Shown: positions 16,509-19,419 of the stretch, in pieces
How the letters are laid out: each line of letters begins with the position of its first letter
Position numbering within the stretch: the first letter of the stretch is position 1
Source of the DNA: Bacteroidales bacterium UBA1197
Lineage (GTDB): Bacteria; Bacteroidota; Bacteroidia; Bacteroidales; UBA932
NCBI GenBank assembly: GCA_002309995.1
Contig: DBYB01000057.1
Location: 19,956 to 39,374 of the forward strand
Length of the DNA: 19,419 nucleotides
Direction of reading: 5' to 3'
Position numbers and translations under genes: made by a program
The notes under the pieces: model-generated
What the model saw: only the letters and a program-made list of their open reading frames with translations
Database searches by the model: none
What the model was told of the DNA's origin: nothing

Positions 16509-17321
16509 TTATCTGTTCAGGGTAATAATCAGGTTGGTGACGGTGACGGCCATCGAACCGAGGGACATCCAGAATCCGGCGGACTTGAAGTAGTTCTCGT
16601 TGATCGTGGACTGGCCGGCGCGCACATTGTTCGGGGTTACGTAAACCACGTCGTTCTGCTGGAGGTAATAGGCCTCGGAATTGAAGACCTTGGAGTCGCG
16701 GAGGTCCAGGAAGAACATCGAGCGCTCGCCGTTCTTCTCCCTGATTACCATAACGTTGTTCCTCTGTCCGTAGATTGAGAGATCTCCGGCAAGGGCGAGG
16801 GCCTGGAATATGGTAATCTTGTCGCCGTTCACGCTGTAGGAACCGGGACGGGTGATTTCACCGAGTACGGAAACCTTGAAATTGAGGAACTCGACGGTGA
16901 CGTTGGCGTCGGTGAGGAGGCCGTTGGAGACGAGGCGGTCGGTAATCTTGTCCTGGAGTTCCCAGCGGTTCAGGCCGGCAACGTGAATCTTGCCGAGCTG
17001 CGGGAAGTTGATGTCGCCGTCGTTATCCACGGTGTATCCCACTATGTACTGGCCGCTGGAGCCCGTTGAGTTCTCCGAGCCGGCATAAGTGGACGCCATT
17101 GCCTTGTTGAACTGGGCGGCAAGGGTGCTGTTGCGGCTGGATACGATAATGGACAGCTGGTCCTGAGGCTGGATAATGATGCCTCGGTTAACTGACATTG
17201 GCATTACGGAACCTGCCTGGACGTCCTGCAGGTAATTGATACTCTTCCAGGTGTTAGGGCTGCAGGAGGCCATGGAGACGGCCAGGGCAGCGATTATCAC
17301 GGTACGTAGAATGTGTTTCAT
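16509..17321 (-). CDS. wza: Wza-type polysaccharide export lipoprotein
   Basis: Outer-membrane export protein of 270 residues for capsule or exopolysaccharide. It begins MKHILRTVIIAALAVSMASC, a lipoprotein signal with probable lipidated Cys20 (MASC). The Poly_export domain follows: IIIQPQDQLSIIVSSRN near residues 45-60, then YIVGYTVDNDGDINFPQLGKIHVAGL, ending with TDANVTVEFLNFKVSVLGEI. An SLBB-type segment is next (PGSYSVNGDKITIFQALALAG). A C-terminal hydrophobic helix (about 248-268) matches the membrane-spanning end of Wza-like proteins. The frame is open upstream to 17549 but that part runs through a tRNA and a terminator. An ATG at 17354 lies at or before the predicted transcription start, so ATG 17321 is preferred. 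It is the first gene of the operon. Confidence 0.92.
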   Translation of the reverse strand: MKHILRTVIIAALAVSMASCSPNTWKSINYLQDVQAGSVMPMSVNRGIIIQPQDQLSIIVSSRNSTLAAQFNKAMASTYAGSENSTGSSGQYIVGYTVDNDGDINFPQLGKIHVAGLNRWELQDKITDRLVSNGLLTDANVTVEFLNFKVSVLGEITRPGSYSVNGDKITIFQALALAGDLSIYGQRNNVMVIREKNGERSMFFLDLRDSKVFNSEAYYLQQNDVVYVTPNNVRAGQSTINENYFKSAGFWMSLGSMAVTVTNLIITLNR

Positions 17322-17329
17322 CTGTTCGG

Positions 17330-17343
17330 AACAGTTTACTGTT
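17330..17343. promoter_or_regulatory. 14-base palindrome in the wza leader
   Basis: AACAGT-TT-ACTGTT is a perfect palindrome lying between the predicted transcription start and the wza ATG (8 bases upstream of the start codon). A second inverted repeat, TTTGTAT (17342-17348) with ATACAAA (17353-17359), adjoins it and runs into the -7 element. They could be operator sites or leader hairpins; no known regulator motif is recognised. Confidence 0.4.
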
Positions 17344-17355
17344 TGTATATTCATA

Positions 17356-17389
17356 CAAAAATACGCATTTTTTGCGACAGTATTGCAAA
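17356..17389 (-). promoter_or_regulatory. Bacteroidota-type promoter of the capsule operon
   Basis: On the minus strand TATTTTTG (17363-17356) matches the -7 consensus TAnnTTTG, and TTTG (17389-17386) matches the -33 box. The spacer is 22 bases, slightly longer than the usual 19-21. The transcription start would fall near 17349, giving a short leader before wza ATG 17321. Confidence 0.6.
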
Positions 17390-17392
17390 AAA
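17368..17392. promoter_or_regulatory. Inverted repeat over the -33 region of the wza promoter
   Basis: TTTTTTGC (17368-17375) and GCAAAAAA (17385-17392) are perfect complements separated by GACAGTATT. The right arm contains the -33 box, so binding of a protein here would affect promoter use. The A/T-rich arms may also be chance. Confidence 0.4.
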
Positions 17393-17395
17393 CAT

Positions 17396-17420
17396 AAAAA
17401 AAGTCCCGGCAAACTGCCGG
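17396..17420 (-). terminator. Intrinsic terminator between tRNA-Ala and wza
   Basis: On the minus strand CCGGCA-GTT-TGCCGG forms a 6-bp GC-rich hairpin (17420-17406), followed after GAC by seven T residues (17402-17396). This fits a rho-independent terminator for the tRNA transcript, and it isolates the wza promoter just downstream. Confidence 0.75.
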
Positions 17421-17463
17421 AACCATCGTTTTTCGGAGCAAAGCGACTAAGCCACCGCCCCGA

Positions 17464-17485
17464 GGGCGGGGGTTTGGGGGTGGGG
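17464..17485 (+). other. G-quadruplex motif between tRNA-Ala and the capsule operon
   Basis: Four G-runs on the plus strand follow the pattern G3-C-G5-TTT-G5-T-G4, with loops of one, three and one base. This satisfies the usual four-run G-quadruplex rule. A hairpin CCGCCC-CGA-GGGCGG (17455-17469) overlaps the first runs and could compete. No protein-coding frame explains the sequence. Confidence 0.6.
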
Positions 17486-17495
17486 TAACGTGTCG

Positions 17496-17548
17496 TGCTC
17501 CACAAAAGCAAAGGTCGGCTTCGCGCCGACCTTTGCTTTTGTGGAGCA
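17496..17548. repeat. Perfect 24-bp hairpin overlapping the tRNA-Ala 3' end
   Basis: The left arm 17496-17519 (begins TGCTCCACAAAAG, ends GGTCGGC) is the exact inverse of the right arm 17525-17548, with a 5-base loop TTCGC. The right arm contains the last seven bases of the tRNA gene (TGCTCCA on the minus strand). In the transcript this hairpin would compete with the tRNA acceptor stem. It is not followed by a T-run. Its outer 9 bp are the same as the hairpin at 8227-8252. Confidence 0.85.
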
Positions 17549-17614
17549 TAGGGGGATCGAACCCCTGACCTTTAGATTGCGAACCTAACGCTCTACCAAC
17601 TGAGCTAATACCCC
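17542..17614 (-). tRNA. tRNA-Ala (anticodon CGC)
   Basis: A 73-base cloverleaf reads GGGGTAT, then D arm GCTCAGTTGGTAGAGC, anticodon arm TTAGG-TTCGCAA-TCTAA with anticodon CGC (reads GCG), T arm AGGGG-TTCGATC-CCCCT and acceptor strand ATGCTCC plus A73. The acceptor stem carries the G3-U70 wobble pair and A73, the identity marks of alanine tRNA. CCA is not encoded. The 3' end is shared with a perfect inverted repeat. A promoter-like site lies just upstream. Confidence 0.95.
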
Positions 17615-17625
17615 GTAAGCGGCTG

Positions 17626-17655
17626 CAAATATACTAAAAATATCGTTAACTCCAA
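17626..17655 (-). promoter_or_regulatory. Bacteroidota-type promoter of tRNA-Ala
   Basis: On the minus strand TATATTTG (17633-17626) is an exact TAnnTTTG -7 box, and TTG (17655-17653) lies 19 bases upstream as a -33 box. The start would fall a few bases before G1 of the tRNA at 17614. The -33 box lies inside the last codons of nrdG. Confidence 0.7.
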
Positions 17656-18113
17656 TCTTTCCGGCGCCGCCAGAACCGGGAAGTGATGTCTTTTCCGTGA
17701 TAATAGAGCCTCTGGTTGGTCGTGGGGCTGTTCAGGGGGCCAAGGGATTCGATGTACGGGCCGGTCTTGACGAAGTCGAAGACGTCGTAAAAGACATCCT
17801 CGACCTTCTCCCTTCCGCTGTAAACGGCCAACTCGATGCCGGGATGGGCTTCCCTGATATGCGCGGCCAGCTTAAGCAGCTCCTCGCTGTCGCGGCCTTC
17901 GCCGAGGAATAGAAAGCAGTTGATACCGAAGTTGTCTGCAATAAGCTTGTCAATCCGGGCAGCGGTCAGTTCCTCCCCGATGTCCTGCTTGAGAAAGGGG
18001 GAGTGGCACCCTGGGCAATTACCCCGGCAGTTGCTGATTTCAACTGCCAGGGTAACGCGGTCGGGTATTTCCTCGATGACGGTGTCCGTCAGCTCGGGAA
18101 CGTACTTAAGCAT
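17646..18113 (-). CDS. nrdG: Anaerobic ribonucleotide reductase activating protein
   Basis: Radical SAM activase of 155 residues that installs the glycyl radical on NrdD in the absence of oxygen. The iron-sulfur cluster motif CX3CX2C is at Cys29, Cys33 and Cys36 (CRGNCPGC). A GEGRDSEELLKL stretch and the C-terminal TGPYIESLGPLNSPTTNQRLY are typical of the family. Length is normal. Its ATG overlaps the nrdD stop by eight bases, so translation of the two is probably coupled. The 3' end of the gene contains the -33 box of the tRNA promoter. Confidence 0.95.
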   Translation of the reverse strand: MLKYVPELTDTVIEEIPDRVTLAVEISNCRGNCPGCHSPFLKQDIGEELTAARIDKLIADNFGINCFLFLGEGRDSEELLKLAAHIREAHPGIELAVYSGREKVEDVFYDVFDFVKTGPYIESLGPLNSPTTNQRLYYHGKDITSRFWRRRKDWS

Positions 18114-19419
18114 CCTTCTCCTTGGGGGTGTAGAACCTCTTGCCGGCCTCTACCTGACGGGGCTCCGCGAAGCTGGAGACTCTCTTGAGGTAACCGATTA
18201 CACGTGTAAGGTAATCAAGGTTTTCGCTGCCGCACTTGGGGCACTTCTCGAGGGTGTCTTTGCTGATGTATCCGCAGTCGTTGCACACGGTGTTGCGGCA
18301 GTTGAAGGTGAAGTAGTTGGTGCCGTAGTGTGCGGCCACCTTGAGCAGCTGCCTGTACTGGTCCTTGGACAGGTGCTCGGCGATGTTCATATGGAGGGCT
18401 GAACCGCCGTCCAGATACTTCACGAAGTCGTCGCCGTGCAGCTTGAACTTGTCAATCATCGACACGCTGTCGTCTTCCGGATTGTAGAAGTAGGAGCTGT
18501 AGAGGTTGTGCTTGTCGGACACGAAATAGCCGTCCTTCTTGTCCCACTTGTAGTTCTTGGCGGCGAGGTTCTCTGCAGGCACGAACTCGGTGTTGAACAT
18601 TGCGTCGGAGGTCTTGTCCTTGCGGTTGGCAATGTTGATGGTCTCCAGGATCGTGTTTACGAATGCGCCGTACTCGGGGTTGGGGGAAACCTGCAGCCCG
18701 AGGAACTCGGCGGCCTCGGTAAGACCGTTCACGCCGACGGTGAGGTACTGGCGCTTCATATCGATGAAGCCTGCCTTGTACACGTCGAGCATCTCTGCCT
18801 TGAGGAAGTCCTTGATAATCTCGTTGAAGGCAATCTGGTACTTATGCACGCGCTCGGTCATCTCGCGGATGTCCTTGGCGATGAAGTTGGTGTAGAGGTC
18901 GTCCTTGTCGTAGAAATGACTAACCGGGTTGAGCGGCTTGCCGGCCTCAAGGTGCACGCCGCGGCGCTCTGCGAAGTAGCGGCGCACGGAGTCCTGGATA
19001 AGGCGGTTGAGATTGATGGTCATAACCGACTTGGAACCGGTGCTCACGGAAGCGGTGCCCATCGAATACTGGTGGGTGGTGTGGTTGTGGCTTGCATCCT
19101 CCATATCCTTGAGGGAGTTGCGCAGGCGGCAGCAGCTGCTGAGCGAGTCGGGGCTGTTGGAGAGGTAGCAGAAGAAGCTGTGCCCCTTGCTCCACATCTC
19201 GGCGGTGAAGTCGGCGTAATCCTTGTCGGCGAAATCGTCTGCGCCGTCGGTAAGAAGGGCCATAGTCTCCACGGGGAAGGTGAGGATGTAATGGTTGCGC
19301 TCCTCGTTGAACCAGTTCATGAAGTGCCTCTGCAGCCAGTCCAGCGTCTCCCACTTGGGTGCGGTGCCGTCGGGGAAGCGGAAGTCGCCGAAGACGCCCT
19401 CGAAATAGGGCTTGTCGAA
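18106..19419 (-). CDS. nrdD: Anaerobic ribonucleoside-triphosphate reductase, C-terminal part
   Basis: Class III ribonucleotide reductase, which makes dNTPs without oxygen. The frame is open to the window edge, so the gene is cut; 437 of the usual ~700 or more residues are visible, and the first Met seen (19320) is internal. Motifs seen are HYILTFPVETMALL, NSPDSLSSCCRLRN and SVSTGSKSVMTINLNRL. The C-terminal zinc ribbon is CRNTVCNDCGY followed by CPKCGS. The glycyl radical loop RVIGYLKRV lies about 29 residues before the stop, at Gly codon 18195-18193. The N-terminal ATP-cone and any upstream promoter are outside the window. nrdG follows with an eight-base overlap. Confidence 0.96.
   Translation of the reverse strand, partial: FDKPYFEGVFGDFRFPDGTAPKWETLDWLQRHFMNWFNEERNHYILTFPVETMALLTDGADDFADKDYADFTAEMWSKGHSFFCYLSNSPDSLSSCCRLRNSLKDMEDASHNHTTHQYSMGTASVSTGSKSVMTINLNRLIQDSVRRYFAERRGVHLEAGKPLNPVSHFYDKDDLYTNFIAKDIREMTERVHKYQIAFNEIIKDFLKAEMLDVYKAGFIDMKRQYLTVGVNGLTEAAEFLGLQVSPNPEYGAFVNTILETINIANRKDKTSDAMFNTEFVPAENLAAKNYKWDKKDGYFVSDKHNLYSSYFYNPEDDSVSMIDKFKLHGDDFVKYLDGGSALHMNIAEHLSKDQYRQLLKVAAHYGTNYFTFNCRNTVCNDCGYISKDTLEKCPKCGSENLDYLTRVIGYLKRVSSFAEPRQVEAGKRFYTPKEKDA

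Noticed and set aside
17330..17548. Invertible capsule promoter, as in Bacteroides phase variation
   Set aside because: The 24-bp inverted repeat lies wholly on one side of the wza promoter with only a 5-base loop, so no promoter segment is flanked by matching arms.
17322..17549. Upstream extension of the wza frame to 17549
   Set aside because: It would run through the tRNA-Ala 3' end, a 24-bp hairpin and a terminator, and would place a Pro/Gly/Arg-rich stretch before a clear lipoprotein signal.
17542..17614. Genomic island integrated at the tRNA-Ala
   Set aside because: No direct repeat of the tRNA 3' end, integrase or phage gene is present; the only copy is inverted and about 50 bases away.

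Overview
The window is chromosomal DNA from a GC-rich member of the Bacteroidota, most likely Bacteroidales. Supporting signs are starts without Shine-Dalgarno sequences, two promoter-like sites of the TAnnTTTG type, a tRNA gene without an encoded CCA end, a TatA-TatC pair without TatB, and families common in this phylum (head-GIN/DUF2807, DUF5722, ArsP_2, PHP-type CpsB phosphatase). The species cannot be read from the sequence. No transposase, integrase, phage gene or CRISPR array is visible.

Layout. (1) Bases 1-8210, plus strand: a tight co-directional run of valS (3' part), tatA, tatC, an ABC-F ATPase, a secreted head-GIN protein, a bile acid:sodium symporter family carrier and a large lipoprotein with a DUF5722 glycosidase-like domain. 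Gaps are 18 bases or less and several genes overlap. (2) Bases 8211-8484: the convergent gap between the two gene blocks. It holds a small hairpin, a ~178-bp element bounded by 27-base inverted repeats and packed with smaller hairpins, and a dispersed-type repeat that supplies the stop codon of the next gene. (3) Bases 17321 down to 8485, minus strand: wza, wzc-type tyrosine autokinase, cpsB phosphatase, alpha/beta hydrolase, 10TM metal-exporter family protein, GH5-like lipoprotein and a Uup-type ABC-F. Each gene overlaps or nearly touches the next, which suggests one translationally coupled operon. (4) Bases 17322-17655: a dense regulatory region with a promoter-like site and inverted repeats before wza, an intrinsic terminator, a G-quadruplex motif, a perfect 24-bp hairpin sharing its base with the 3' end of a tRNA-Ala(CGC) gene, and the tRNA promoter. 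(5) Bases 17646-19419, minus strand: nrdG and the 3' part of nrdD, the oxygen-independent ribonucleotide reductase pair.

How the genes may work together. Wza, the autokinase and the PHP phosphatase form the export and length-control core of a capsule or exopolysaccharide system, but no glycosyltransferase, flippase or polymerase lies beside them. The next genes encode a secreted esterase-like hydrolase and a GH5-like lipoprotein, so the operon may trim or modify a surface glycan; this is inference. The autokinase ends in an unusual (Gly-Tyr)15 tail encoded by a hexanucleotide repeat. With the palindromic elements and the tRNA-overlapping hairpin, it is the most unusual feature here.
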